DNA from: Pohlia nutans
Taxonomy: Eukaryota > Streptophyta > Bryopsida > Bryales > Mniaceae
Direction of reading: 5' to 3'
DNA: 64,000 bases
Assembly (NCBI GenBank): GCA_022496805.1
Contig: CM040094.1
Location: 18,871,501 to 18,935,500 of the forward strand
The notes under the pieces are model-generated. The model made no database searches. It saw only the letters and a list, made by a program, of their open reading frames with translations, and was not told where the DNA came from. The position numbers were made by a program, and so were the translations under genes. Positions 31,003 to 44,791 of the stretch are shown here, piece after piece; positions within the stretch are counted from its first letter, which is position 1; each line of letters opens with the position of its first letter.

Positions 31003-34000
31003 GAAGGCATATTATTATTTCAAGTAAGCCCACAATATTCATAAAAGCCCAATCCTAATGTAAAACACATGTGGCATGGCATTTGGATGATGGTAGCACA
31101 TCCAGTAAGGCATATAATCATTTCTAGTAAGCCCAGAATATTAATACAAGCCCAATACTATTATAATACACATGTAGCATAGCATTTGGATGATGGTAGG
31201 ACATTGTGGAAAGCATATTATCATCTCTAGTAAACCCACAATATTCATACATGCCCAATCCTAATGTAAAACACATGTGGCATAGCATTTGGATGATGGT
31301 AGAACATCGTGGAAGGCATATTATCAATTCTAGTAAGCCCAGAATATTCATACAAGCCCAATCCTAATATAAAACACATGTGGAATAGCATTTGGATGAT
31401 GGTTGGACATCGTAGAAAGCATATTCTCATCTCTAGTAAGCCCACAATATTCTTACAAGCCCAGTCCTAATGTAAAACACATGTGGCATGGCAATTGGAT
31501 GATGGTAGAACATCATGGAAGGCATATTATCATTTCTAGTCAGCCCACAATATTCATACAAGCCCAATCCTAATATAAAACACATGTGGCATGGCATTTG
31601 GATGATGGTAGAACATCGTGGAAAGCATATACTCAATTCTAGTAAGTCCCGAATATTAATACAAGCCCATTGTTAAAATAAAACACATCTAGCATGGCAT
31701 TTGAGTGATGGTAGAACATCATGAAAGGCATATAATCATATCTATTAAGCCCAAAATATTAATACAAGCCCAATCCTAGTATAAAATACATGTAGCATAG
31801 CATTTGGATGATGGTTGGACATCGTGAAAAGCATAATTATGATCATCTCTTGTAAGCCCACAATATTCTTACAAGCCCAATCATAATGTAAAACACATTT
31901 GGCATGGCATTTAGATGATGGTAGAACATCGTGGAAGGCATATAATCAATTCTAGTAAGCCCAAAATATTAATACAAGCCCAATCCTAATATAAAACACA
32001 TGTGGCATTGCATTTGGATGATGGTAGAACATCGTGGAAGGCATAGAATCACATCTAGTAAGCCCAGAATATTAATACAAGCCCATTCCTAATATAGAAC
32101 ACATGTGGCATGGCATTTGGATGATGGTAGCACATCCAGGAAGGCATATAATCATTTCTAGTAAGCCGAGAATATTAATACAAGCCCAATACTAATATAA
32201 AACACATATGGCATAGCATTCAGATGATGGTAGAACATCGTAGAAAGCATATTATGATCTCTAGCAAACCCCCAATATTCATACATGCCCAATTCTAATG
32301 TAAAACACATGTGGCATGGCATTTGGATGATGGTAGAACATCGTGGAAGGCATATTCTCATTTCTAGTCAGCCAACAATATTCATACAAGCCCAATCCTA
32401 ATATAAAACACATGTGGCATGGCATTTGGATGACGGTAGAACATCGTGGAAAGCATGTACTCAATTCTAGTAAGCCCAGAATATTAATACAAGCCCATTG
32501 TTAAAATAAAACACATCTGGCATGGCATTTGGGTGATGGTAGAACATCATGGAAGGCATATAATCATATCTAGTACGCCCAAAATATTAATACAAGCCCA
32601 ATCCTAGTATAAAATACATATGGCATAGCATTTGGATGATAATTGGACATCGTGGAAAGCATATTATCATCTCTTGTAAGCCCACAATATTCTTAGAAGC
32701 CCAATCATAATGTAAAACACATGTGGCATGGCATTTGGATGATGGTAGAACATCGTGGAAGGCATATAATCAATTCTAGTAACCCCAAAATATTAATACA
32801 AGCCCAATCCTAATATAAAACACATGTGGCATTGCATTTGGATGATGGTTGGACATCGTGGAAAGCATATAATCACTTCGAATAAGCCTAGAATATTGAT
32901 ACAAGCCCATTCCTAATATAAAACACATGTCGCATGGCATTTGGATGATGGTAGGACATCATGGAAGCCATATAATCATTTCTAGTAAGCCCAGAATATT
33001 AATACAAGCCCAATCCTAATATGAAACACATGTGGCATGGCATTTGGATGATGGTAGAACTCGTGGAAGGCATATAATCATATCTACTAAGCCCCGAATA
33101 TTAATACAAGCCCAATTCTAATATAAAACATATGTGGCATGGCATTTGGATGATGGTAGAACATCGTGGATAGCATATAATCATTTCTAGTGAGCCCAGA
33201 ATAATAATACAATCCGAATCCTAATATAAAACACATGTGGCTTCGCATTTGGATTATGGTAGATCATCGTAGAAGGTATATTAACATTTCTAGTCAGCCC
33301 ACAATATTCATTCAAGCCCAATCCTAGTATAAAACACATGTGGCATGGCATTTGGATGATGGTTGGTTATCGTGGAAGGCAAATAATCATTTCTAGTCAG
33401 CCCAGAATATTATAACAACCCCAATCCTAATATAAAACACATGTGGCATGGCATTCGGATGATGGTTCGACATTGTGGAAGGCATATAATCATTTCTAGT
33501 AAGCCCAAAATATTCATACCAGCCTAGTCCTAATATAAAAGACATGTGGCATGGAATTTGGATGATGCAGGAACATCGTGGAGGGCAGATTATCATTTCT
33601 AGCCAGAAATATTAATACAAGCCCAATCCTAATATAAAACACATGTGGCATAGTATTTAGATGATGGTAGAGCATCGTGGAAGGCATATTATCAATTCTA
33701 GTCAGCCCAAAATAATAATACAAGCCGAATCCTAATATAATACACATGTGGCATGGTATTTGGATGATGGTAGAACATTGTGGAAAGCATATAATCATTT
33801 CTAGTAAGCCCTGAATATTAATACAAGCGCATTCCAAATATAAAACACATCTGGCATGCCATTTGGATGATCGCAGCACATCGTGGAAGGCATATAATCA
33901 TTTCAAGTAAGCCCAGAAAATTAACTCAAGCCCAATCCTAATATAAAACACCTGTGGCATAGCATTTGGATGATGGTTGGACATCATGGAAAGCATATTA

Positions 34001-37000
34001 TGATTTCTACTACGCCCACAAAATTCAAACAAGTCCAATCCTAATATAAAACACATGTGGCATGGCATTTGGATGACGGAAGCACATCGTGGAAGGCATA
34101 TACTCATTTCTAGTAAGCTAAAAATATTAATTTAAGCCCAATCCTAATATAATACACATGTGGCATAGCATTTGGATGATTGTAGCACATCGTGGAAGAC
34201 ATATAATCATTTCTAGTAAGCCCAGAATATTCATACAAGCCCAATCCTAAAATAAAACACATGTAGCATGGCATTTGGATGATGGTTGAACATCGTGGAA
34301 GGCATATAATCATTTCTAGTAAGCCCCGAATATTAATACAAGGCCAATCCTAATATAAAACACATGTGGCATAGCATTTGGATGATGGTTGGACATCTTG
34401 GACGGCATATGATCATTTCTAGTAGGCCTAAAATATTATTACAAGCCCAATCCTAATATAAAACACATGTGGCATTGCATTTGGATGATGGTTGGACATC
34501 TTGGAAGGCATATAATCATATCTAGTAATCCTAGAATATTAATACAAGCCCATTCCTAATATAAAACACATGTGGCATGGCATTTGCATGATGGTAGAAC
34601 ATCGTGGAAGGCATATAATCATTTCTAGTAAGCCCCGAGTATTAATACTTTCCGAATCCAAATATAAAACACATGTGGCATGGCATTTGCATGATGGTAG
34701 AACATCGTAGAAGGCATATTATCATTTCAAGTGAGCCCAAAATATTAATACAATCCGAATCCTAATGTAAAACACATGTGGCATGGCATTTAGATTATGG
34801 TAGATCATCGTGGAAGCCATATAATCGTTTCCAGTAAACCCAGAATATTAAGTCAAGCCCAATTCTAATATAAAACACATGTGGCATGGCATCTGGATGA
34901 TGGTTGGACATCCTCGAAGGCATATTATCATTTCTAGCCAGCCCACAATATTCATACAATCCGAATCCTAATATAAAACACATGTGGCATGGCATTTGGA
35001 TGATGGTAGAACTCGTGGAAGGCATATAATCATATCTACTAAGCCCCGAATATTAATACAAGCCCAATTCTAATATAAAACATATGTAGCATGGCATTTG
35101 GATGATGGTAGAACATCGTGGATAGCATATAATCATTTCTAGTGAGCCCAGAATAATAATACAATCCGAATCCTAATATAAAACACATGTGGCTTGGCAT
35201 TTGGATTATGGTAGATCATCGTAGAAGGTATATTAACATTTCTAGTCAGCCCACAATATTCATTCAAGCCCAATCCTAGTATAAAACACATGTGGCATGG
35301 CATTTGGATGATGGTTGGTCATCGTGGAAGGCAAATAATCATTTCTAGTCAGCCTAGAATATTATAACAAGCCCAATCCTAATATAAAACACATGTGGCA
35401 TGGCATTCGGATGATGGTTCGACATTGTGGAAGGCATATAATCATTTCTAGTAAGCCCAAAATATTCATACCAGCCTAGTCCTAATATAAAAGACATGTG
35501 GCATGGCATTTGGATGATGCTGGAACATCGTGGAGGGCAGATTATCATTTCTTGCCAAAAATATTGATACAAGCCCAATCCTAATATAAAACACATGTGG
35601 CATAGTATTTGGATGATGGTAGAGCATCGTGGAAGGCAAATTATCAATTCTAGTCAGCCCACAATATTCATACAAGCCCAATTCTAATTTAAAACACATG
35701 TGGCATGGCATTTGGATGTCGGTAGAACATCATGGAAGGCATATAATCATTTCTAGTATGCCCAGAATATTAATACAAGCGCAATCCTAATATAAAACAC
35801 ATGTAGCATGGTATTTGGATGATAGTAGAACATCGTAGAAGGCATATAATGAATTCTAGTAAGCCCAGAATATTTATACAAGCCCAATCCTAATATAAAA
35901 CACATGTGGCATGGCATTTAGATGATGGTTGGACATCGTGGATGGCATATAATCATTTCTAGTAAGACCTGAATACTAAAAGAAGCCCATTCCTAATATA
36001 AAACACATGTGGCATGGCATTTGGATGATGAATGGACTTTGTAGAAGGCATATTATCATATGTAGTCAGCTCACAATATTCATTCAAGCCCAATCCTAAT
36101 ATCAAACACATGTGGCATGGCATTTGAATGATGGTAGAACATCAAGGAAGGTATATTATCATTTCTAGTTAGACCAGAATATTAATACAAGCCTAATCCT
36201 AATATATTACACATGTGGCACGGCATTTGGATGATGGAAGAATATCGTGGAAAGCACGTAATCATTTCTAATAAGCCCGGAATATTAATAAAAGACCAAT
36301 CCTAATATAAAACACATGTGGCATGGTATTTGGATGATGGTAGAACATCGTGGAAGGCATATAATCATTTCTAGGAAGCCCAAAATATTATTACAAGCCC
36401 ATTCCTAATATAAAATACATGTGGCATGGCATTTGGATGATGGTAGGACATCGTGGAAGGCATATAATCAATTTCTAGTAAGCCCTAAAATCACACAAGT
36501 CGAATCCTTATATAAAACACATGTGACATGGTATTTGGTTAATAGTAGAACATCGTAGAAAACATATAATCAAATCTAGTAAGCCCTGATTATTAATACA
36601 AGCCCATTCCTAAAATAAAACACATGTACCATGGTATTTGGATGATGGTAAAACATCGTGGAAAACATATAATCAATTCTATTAAGCCCAAAATAATAAT
36701 ACAAACCCATTCCTAATATAAAACACATGTGGCATTGCATTTGGATGATGGTTGGACATCGTGGAAGGCATATAATCATTTCTAGTAAGCCCAGAATATT
36801 AATACAAGCCCATTCCTAATATAAAACACATGGACCATGGCATTTGGATGATGGTAGAACATCGTGGAAGGCATATAATCATTTCTAGTAAGCCCTGAAT
36901 ATTAATACAAGCCTATTCCTAATATAAAATACATGTGGCATGGCATTTGGATCATGGTGAAAAATTGTGGAAGGCACATAATCATTTCTAGTAAGCCAGA

Positions 37001-40000
37001 AATATTAATACGAGCCCAATCCTAATATAAATCACATGTGGCATGGCATTTGGATGATGGTAGAACATCGTGGAAGGCATAGAATCATTTCTTGTAAGCC
37101 TACAATATTAAAACAAGCCCAATCTTAATATAGAACACATGTGGCACGCTATTTGGATGATGGTAGAACATCCTGGACGGTAAATAATCATTTCTAGTAA
37201 GCCCAGAATATTAATACAAGCCCAATTCTAATATAAAACACATCTGGCTTAACATTTGATGGTGGTAGGACATCGTGGAAGGCATATTATCATTTCTAGT
37301 AAGCCCACCATATTCATAAAAGCCCAATCCCAATATAAAACACATGTGGCATGACATTTGGATGATGGTAGAAATCCAAGGAAGGTATATTATCAATTCT
37401 AGAAAGACCAAAATATTAATACAAGCCCGATCTTAATATAATACACACCTGGCATGGAATTTGGATGATGGTAGAACATCGTGGAAGGCATATAATCATT
37501 TCTAGTAAGCCCAAAATATTAATACAAGCCCATTCCTAATATAAAACACATGTAGCATGGCATTTGGATGATGGTTGGACATCGTAGAATGCATATTATC
37601 ATTTCGAGTTAGCCTACAATATTCATACAAGCCCAATCTTAATATAAAACACATAAGGCATGGCGTTTGGACGATGGTAGAACATCGTGGAAGGCATATA
37701 ATCATTTCTAGTAAGCCCAGAATATTAATACAAACTGAATCCTAATACAAAACAGATGTGGCATGGCATTTGGATGATGGTAGAACATCGTGGAAGGCAT
37801 ATAATCATTTCTAGTAAGCCCAGAATATTAATAGAAGCCCATTCCTAATATAAAACACATGTGGCATGGCATTTGGATGATGGAAGAACATCGTGGAAGG
37901 CATATAATCGTTTCTAGTTAGCCCAGAATAATAATACAAGTCGAATCATAATACAAAACACATGTTGCATGGCATTTGGAAGATGGTAGAACATCGTGGA
38001 AGGCATATAATCGTTTCTAGTTAGCCCAGAATATTAATACAAGCCGAATCCTAATATAAAACACATGTGGCATGGCATTTGGATGATAGTAGAATATCAT
38101 GGAAAGCAAATAATCATTTCTAGAAAGCCCAGAATATTATTACAAGCCGAATCCTGATATAAAACACATGTGGCATGGCATTTGGATGATGGTTGGACAG
38201 CGTGGAAGGCATATAATCATTTCTAGTAAGCCCAGAATATTAAAACAAGCGCAATCCTAATATAAAACAGATGTGGCATGGTATTTGAATGATGGTAGAA
38301 CATCGTGGAAGGCATATAATCATTTCTAGTAAGCCCAGAATATTAATAGAAGCCCATTCCTAATATAAAACACATGTGGCATGGCATTTGGATGATGGAA
38401 GAACATCGTGGAAGGCATATAATCGTTTCTAGTGAGCCCAGAATATTAATACAATCCGAATCCTAATATAAAACACATGTGGTATAGCATTTGGATGATG
38501 GTAGAACATCGTGGAAGGCATATAACCATTTCTAGTAAGCCCAGAATATTAATACAAGCCCATTCCTAATATAAAACACATGTAGCATGGCATTTGGATG
38601 ATGGTTGGACATCGTAGAAGGCATATTATCATTTCGAGTTAGCCTACAATATTCATACAAGCCCAATCTTAATATAAAACACATAAGGCATGGCGTTTGG
38701 ACGATAATAGAACATCGTGGAATGCATATAATCATTTCTAGTAAGCCCAAAATATTAATAGAAGCCCATTCCTAATACAAAACACATGTGGCATGGCATT
38801 TGGATGATGGTGGAACATCGTGGAAGGCATATTATCATTTCTAGTTAGTCCACAATATTCATACAAAGCTTAATCCTAATATAAAACACATGTGCTATGG
38901 CATTCGGATGATGGTTGGACACCTTGGAAGCCATATAATCATTTCTAGTAAGCCTACAATTTTAATACAAGCCCATTCCTAATATAAAACACATGTGGCA
39001 TGGCATTTGGGTGATGGTAGAACATCGTGGAAGGCGTATAATGATTTCTAGTAAGCCCCGAGTATTAATACAAGCCCACTCCTAATATAAAACACATGTG
39101 GCGTGGCATTTGGATGACGGTAGAACATCGTGGAAGGCATATTATCATTTCAAGTAAGTCCAGAATATTAATACAAGCCCAATCCTTATATAAAACACAT
39201 GTGGCATAGGATTTGGATGATGATTGGACATCGTGGAAAACATATTATCATCTCTAGTAAGTCCACAATATTCTTACATGCGCAATCCTAATGTAAAACA
39301 AATGTGGCATGGCATTAGATGATGGTAGAACATCGTAGAAGGCATATGATCATTTCTAGTAAGCCCTGAATATTAAAACAAGCGCAATTCTAATGTAGAA
39401 CACATGTGGCATGGAATTTGGATGATAGTTGGACATCGTGGAAGGCATATTATCATTTCTAGTCGTCCCACAATATTCATACAAGCCCAATCGTAATAAT
39501 AAACACATGTCGCATGGCATTTCGATGATGGTTGGACATCGTGGAAGGCATATAATCATTTCATGTAAGCCGAGAATATTAATATAAGCCCACGCCTAAT
39601 ATAAAATACCTGTGGCATGGCATTTGGATGATGGTAGTACATCGTGGAAGGCATATAATCATTTCTAGTAAGCCTTGAATATTAATACAATTTGAATCCT
39701 AATAAAAAAGACATGTGGCATGGCATTTGGATGATGGTAGCACATCGTGGAAGGCATATAATCATTTCTAGTAAGCTCAAAATATTAATACAAGCTCAAT
39801 CCTAATATAAAGTACATATGGCATTGCATTTGGATGATGGTTGGACCTCCTGGACGGCATATAATCATTTGTAGTAAGCCCAGAATATTATCTCAAGCCC
39901 ATTCCTAATATGAAACACATGTTGCATGGCATTTGGATGATGGTAGAATATCATGGAAGGCATATTATCATTTCTAGTAAGCCTTGAATATTAATACAAG

Positions 40001-41815
40001 CCAAATCCTAATATAAAACACATAAGGCATAGCATTTGGATCAAGGTTGGACATGGTGCAAAGCATATTATCATCTCTAGTAAGCACACAATATTCATAC
40101 AAGCCCAATCGTAATATAAAACACATGTGGCATGGCTTTTGGATGATGGTTGGACATCGTGGAAGGCATTTAATCATTTCTAGTAAGCCGTGAATATTAA
40201 TACAAGCCCAATCCTAATATAAAACACATGTGGCATTGTATTTGGATGATGGTAGAACATCGTGGAAGGCGTATAATCATTTCTAGTAAGCCCAAAATAT
40301 TATTACAAGCCCATTCTTAATATAATACTCATGTAGCATGGCATTCGGATGATGGTAGGACATCGTGGAAGGCATATAATCATTTCTAGTAAGCCCAGAA
40401 TATTCATACAAGCCGAATCCTAATATAAAACACATGTGGTATGGCATTTGGATGATAGTTGGACATCGTGGAAGGCATATAATCATTTCTAGTAAGCCTA
40501 GAATATTAATACAAGCCCAATCCTAATATAAAACACATGTGGCAGGCCATTTGGATGAAGGTAGGACATCGTGGAAGGCATATAATCATTTCTAGTAAGC
40601 CCAGATTATTAATACAATCCGAATCCTAATATAGAACATATGTGGCATGGCATTTGAATGATGGTACATCATCGTGGAAGGCATATAATTATTTCTTGTA
40701 AGCCCAAATTTTTATTACAAGCCCAATCCTAATATAAAGCACATGTGGCATGGCATTTGGATGATTGTAGAACATCGTGGAAGGCATATAATCATTTCTA
40801 GTAAGCCCAGAATATTAATAGAAGCCCATTCCTAATATAAAACACATGTGGCATAGCATTTGGATGATAGTTAGACATCGTGGAAATCATATTATCATTT
40901 TTAGTAAGCCCACAATATTCGTACAAGCCCAATCCTAAAGTAAAACACAAGTGGCATGGAATTTGGATGATGGTAGAACATCGTGGAAGGCATATAATCA
41001 TTTCTAGTACGCCCAAAATATTCAGACAAGCCCAATCCTAATAGAAAACACATGTCGCATGGCATTTGGATGATGGTTGGATATCGTGGAAGGCATATTA
41101 TCATTTCTAGTAAGCCCACAATATTAATACAAGCCCATTTCTAATATAATACAGATGTGGCATGGTATTTGGATGATGGTTAGACATCGTGGAAATCATA
41201 TTATCATTTCTAGTTAGCCCTCAATATTCGTACAAGCCCAATCCTAATGTAAAACACATGTGGCTTGGCATTTGGATAATGGTAGAACATCGTGGAAGGC
41301 ATATAATCATTTCTAGTAAGCCCAGAATATTAATACAAGCCCAATCGTAATATAAAACACATGTGGCATAGCATTTGGATGATGGTTGGACATCATGGAA
41401 AGCATATTATCATTTCTAGTAAGCCCACAGTATTCATACAAGCCCAATCCTAATGTAAAACACATGTGGCATGGCATTTGGATGATGGTTAGACATCGTG
41501 GAAGGCATATTATCATTTCTAGTAAGCCCAGAATACTAATACAAGCCCAATCCTAATATAGAACACATGTGGCATAGCATTTGGATGATGGTTGGACATC
41601 ATGGAAAGCATATTATGATTTCTAGTAAGCCCACAATATTCATACAAGCCCAATCCTAATTTAAAACGTATGTGGCATGGCGTTTTGATGATGGTTGGAC
41701 ATTGTGGAAGGCATATAATCAATTCTTGTAAGCCCAGAATATTAATACAAGCCCATTTCTAATATAATACACATGTGGCATCGCATTTGGATGATGGTTG
41801 AACATCGTGGAAGGG
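31003..41815. repeat. 103-bp satellite array, about 105 monomers
   Basis: The AT-rich monomer is 103 bp, with blocks ttctagtaagcccagaatat, acaagcccaatcctaatat, acacatgtggcatggcattt and gatgatggtagaacatcg. It runs without interruption for 10.8 kb. Monomers differ by roughly 5 to 15 percent. Larger segments are duplicated in register, for example 33010-33660 with 34960-35620 (offset about 1952 bp) and 37480-37720 with 38510-38750 (offset 1030 bp). The many 60-to-80-codon minus-strand frames are repeat artefacts. A structural or centromeric satellite role is possible but cannot be judged here. Confidence 0.95.
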
Positions 41816-42365
41816 TTCTAAAAAAATGAACCAGTTTTTGGACGGGTTGATTTTTCTTTGGACTGGTTCTAAAAGAAAAGAAAAATTCGTAAAATTTCGG
41901 AATACAATAAATGGTGCAAATGTCAATTTTATTATGTTATATAGGACATGTGAATGTAAGCATAATGGAGTCAAACCACTAATACTTAATGAAAATTGGA
42001 ATCTTCAAGAGCTCGATTCACGTGCACACAATGATTCATCAACTACAATATTTAGAACCTTTGTAACACAATGTCAAAGATTATAATTGAAGGGACACTT
42101 AGAAATTGAATAATTAATATTTTATATAAGCATGTTCAGAATTTCATATATATATATATTCAAAACATTAGGGGACGGGTATTTTCAATTTGGAATTGGT
42201 TTTGCGACGGGTTGTTATATTTTTCAACCTTTCCGTGGACGGGTTGATTTTAAAATTACCGATTTTGGGATGGGTTGCAATTTGTTTTGCCTTTCAAGGT
42301 TTTTGGATGTGGACGGGCTAGAACTTTGTGAAAAATTAGCCCTGGATGCAGTGCACTAAGTTAGA
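41816..42365. other. AT-rich spacer, no gene
   Basis: An A/T-rich stretch carries several copies of gacgggttg (about 41839, 42205, 42237) and ggatgggttg near 42270. A ta microsatellite lies at about 42148-42160. Open frames are short and have no recognisable product. Confidence 0.5.
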
Positions 42366-42605
42366 ATGCCAAGGCAGTGGGGTGGGGCAGATGGATGCAG
42401 GGGCAGTCGGACAGAGCAGTCGGAAGTGGCAGACAGATGGGGCAGTCGGGGGCCAGTAGCTGCTGTAGGGGCAGTCGGGAAAGGGCTGATCATCAGGAAC
42501 CGTCCGATTGAGGCAGTCGGGGGGGCTGACGTGCCATGCTCGTTGGATGGGGCAGTCGGTACAGAGGCAGTCGGTTGGAGGTTCACTGGCAGGATATAAA
42601 TAGGG
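42366..42605 (+). promoter_or_regulatory. GGGCAGTCGG motif cluster and TATA box upstream of the RING-gene fragment
   Basis: GGCAGTCGG or close variants recur about eight times in 42375-42575. A strong TATA-type sequence (gatataaatag) follows at 42592-42602. The same arrangement precedes the second gene copy at 44020-44415, which suggests a shared promoter. Downstream, a candidate 5' untranslated intron (donor near 42752, acceptor tttattgcag ending at 42923) lies before the ATG at 42936. The promoter role is inferred from position and duplication. Confidence 0.55.
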
Positions 42606-42935
42606 GGCAAGCTGCCTCATTTATCACATTTCTCAGGTCTTGCGAGCACATTGACTGGTTTGCTGTATAGCAACCATTGCGAAGTGCTTTGGGGTCTGAA
42701 GGAGTGGCCTGCAGTGCGGGAAGTTCCTTCATTGGAACTGTCATTCGCAGGTTTTACAAAACATTACTTACTATGAAACCTCTCACTAGACTTTGAATTG
42801 AGTAGTATTTCGAATGCACTTGTATTCTTCATCATAATTGGACTTTTTGAAAGTGTTGGATTTATAATTATGTCTACATGACTAGAAATTCTTCTTACTA
42901 GTGTCAATGACTGTTTATTGCAGTGTATTATCAAG

Positions 42936-43546
42936 ATGTCAGGGAGGTATTATTATTGTCGAAGCAGCAATTTGAGGCAGACAAAGCCCAAAGGTCAACC
43001 GCAAAAGCCAGATTGGGAAATATACGATAATCCCAACATTCAAGCTAGAGATGGATGGGAATCGGAACCAACTCCATGGACAGCTTTGATAGCCACTCAG
43101 TACGTAGGGTAGGTCCACGTAGACCGTGCTTTTTGGCCTAGAGAGCGGCACGAGCGAAATTGTATCAACGCAAACGGCAAGTGGACTGAGGTCAGCAATA
43201 TCCCTATGAAATGGAGGATGTTGTGCGTGCTGAGGGCAATTTCGATGATCGTGCGTACGCGAAGCACAACGTTCCGTTGGCGATAGCTGCGATGGTCTAC
43301 GCGGAGAGTGTGTTGAACGTGGAGGTGGATTGGTCCTCCCTCCCATCGGGTTTTCGGGAATCGTACTTAGTGAGGAGGCCCATAAACATTCCCATTAAGC
43401 CCATGCCGCAATGGTTTAATGACAACCCGGACCTACTGGAGAAACCCGCCTCTAGTGATGATGATGACGACGACGATGAAGATGCCGATGATCCTAATAT
43501 TTGGAATGAGGTTCGAGAGGCAATGAACGCACCGAGAACATTCTAA
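42936..43546 (+). pseudogene. Truncated duplicate of the coiled-coil/RING gene (N-terminal part)
   Basis: Translation matches the first 200 residues of the gene at 44792: shared KPKGQPQ, PTPWTALIATQYV, VHVDRAFWP, IPMKWRML, YAKHNVPL and VDWSSLPSGF. It carries a TAG at 43110-43112 where the paralogue has TGG. It also has a one-base deletion near 43243, where the paralogue reads TCGGAT and this copy TCGAT. The remainder stays open in the new frame to TAA at 43546, ending in an acidic Asp-rich run. The central and C-terminal coiled-coil and RING parts are absent. It is a dead copy unless the frame problem is a sequencing error. Confidence 0.8.
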
Positions 43547-44019
43547 ATGTTGAGAGCGTAACGTATACATCTAAATAATTATAGTATTATAGTTTTGTTG
43601 GACATTATGTGTACGATATTGTATGCCTTAGTTTTATACGTGTACTTATACAATGGCAAATTTTGGATCTCAATTTTGTTTAGCCATTATAAGTGTTAAT
43701 GAGATTGAGTCTCACCCCCAATATTATCATTTGCCATTGTTATTTGTATTTTCGTAACTTTATGTATTTTGACTAGGATTTGCGATATGTGGAAAATGCA
43801 CCCATGAGTCGCGGTACTCCCATTTGGAACTCTTTTGCAGAGATAGGTGTGTAACATCATTAGAATCACCCTCAATTTTTTTTTTCATTTCTGAAAAACG
43901 AAATTCCATATGTTAGTGGTATTTTGCTAACTCTATGTTTTTTGACTTTGGTGAAAAATGAATCCACCAGTCCGGGGATAGTGTTTTCATTTTTTTTTTT
44001 CATACATGGGTTCCTAACA
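43547..44019. other. Spacer between the two RING-gene copies
   Basis: AT-rich intergenic sequence with T-runs at 43878-43888 and 43990-44000. A partial internal repetition of ctatgtnttttgacttggt/ttttgactagg lies near 43770 and 43930. No gene or known element is visible. Confidence 0.4.
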
Positions 44020-44415
44020 TGTAGGCCGTCGGGTAAGGACAGTCGAAAGTGGCAGTCAGGGAGGCGGATCGTGGGCCGTTGGATGAGGGCAGTCGGACTA
44101 AGGCCGACGCATCTGGGCCGTCGTGAACGGGCAGTCGGGAGGGGCAGTCGGGGAGGGACAGTTGGATCTTGGGGCGTTGGATCATGGCAGTCAAATCCGA
44201 GCCGTTCAGTACGGGCAGTCGGGAGGGGGCAGTCGGATTTTGGGCCGTTCGATGAGGGCAGTCGGGGCGGGCAGTCGGATCGTGGCCGTTCGATGGGGGC
44301 AGTCGGGCACGGGCAGTCGGATCGTGGCTGTTCGATGGGGGCAGTTGGGATGGGCAGTCGGGGGGGTTGTCGCAGGAGGGCAGTTGGAGGGGGGGGGCAG
44401 ATTGTATAGAAGGTG
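44020..44415 (+). promoter_or_regulatory. GGGCAGTCGG motif cluster upstream of the coiled-coil/RING gene
   Basis: About 15 copies or close variants of GGGCAGTCGG occur, interleaved with ggccgttngat spacers (44030-44395). The equivalent of the upstream copy's TATA box reads ttgtatagaagg at about 44402, so it is weaker. The homologous leader (gcacattgac, tagcaacc, gagtggcct) follows at 44456-44520. The cluster can be a tandemly expanded promoter element or a minisatellite captured with the gene. Confidence 0.5.
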
Positions 44416-44791
44416 GAGGACGTGGCTCATTTTTTCACGCCCATTGACCTTCTAGAGCACATTGACAGGGTCTACTTTTAGCAACCGCCGCCACGTGCTC
44501 GTCGGTGAATGAGTGGCCTCTGAGGCGGAGTATTTCTTTGAAAACTTTACCTTAGGGGTTCAAAATCATATTTATGTTACTTGTTACTTGTTACTTGTGA
44601 CTTGTGACTTGTTATTTGGGTGTGGATCGGTTTAGGGAAATGACCATTAAATTCAACACTATTTTGAAGTGCTATTTAACGGTTTTTAATACTAGTTGCA
44701 CGATTTTGGAGTGCGAGGTTCAGTAAGTAGGTTTTACGGTACCGGAGACTTTAGAAGGGACAGGAAGTTGCTGCTCCAATCAAATTTGACG

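Noticed and set aside
31003..41815. CRISPR-like array
   Set aside because: The repeats are contiguous 103-bp monomers without unique spacers, and no cas genes are present in this intron-bearing DNA.
31124..41974. Dozens of 60-to-120-codon minus-strand frames
   Set aside because: All are translations of the 103-bp satellite monomer in successive frames, with no start context or conserved ends.
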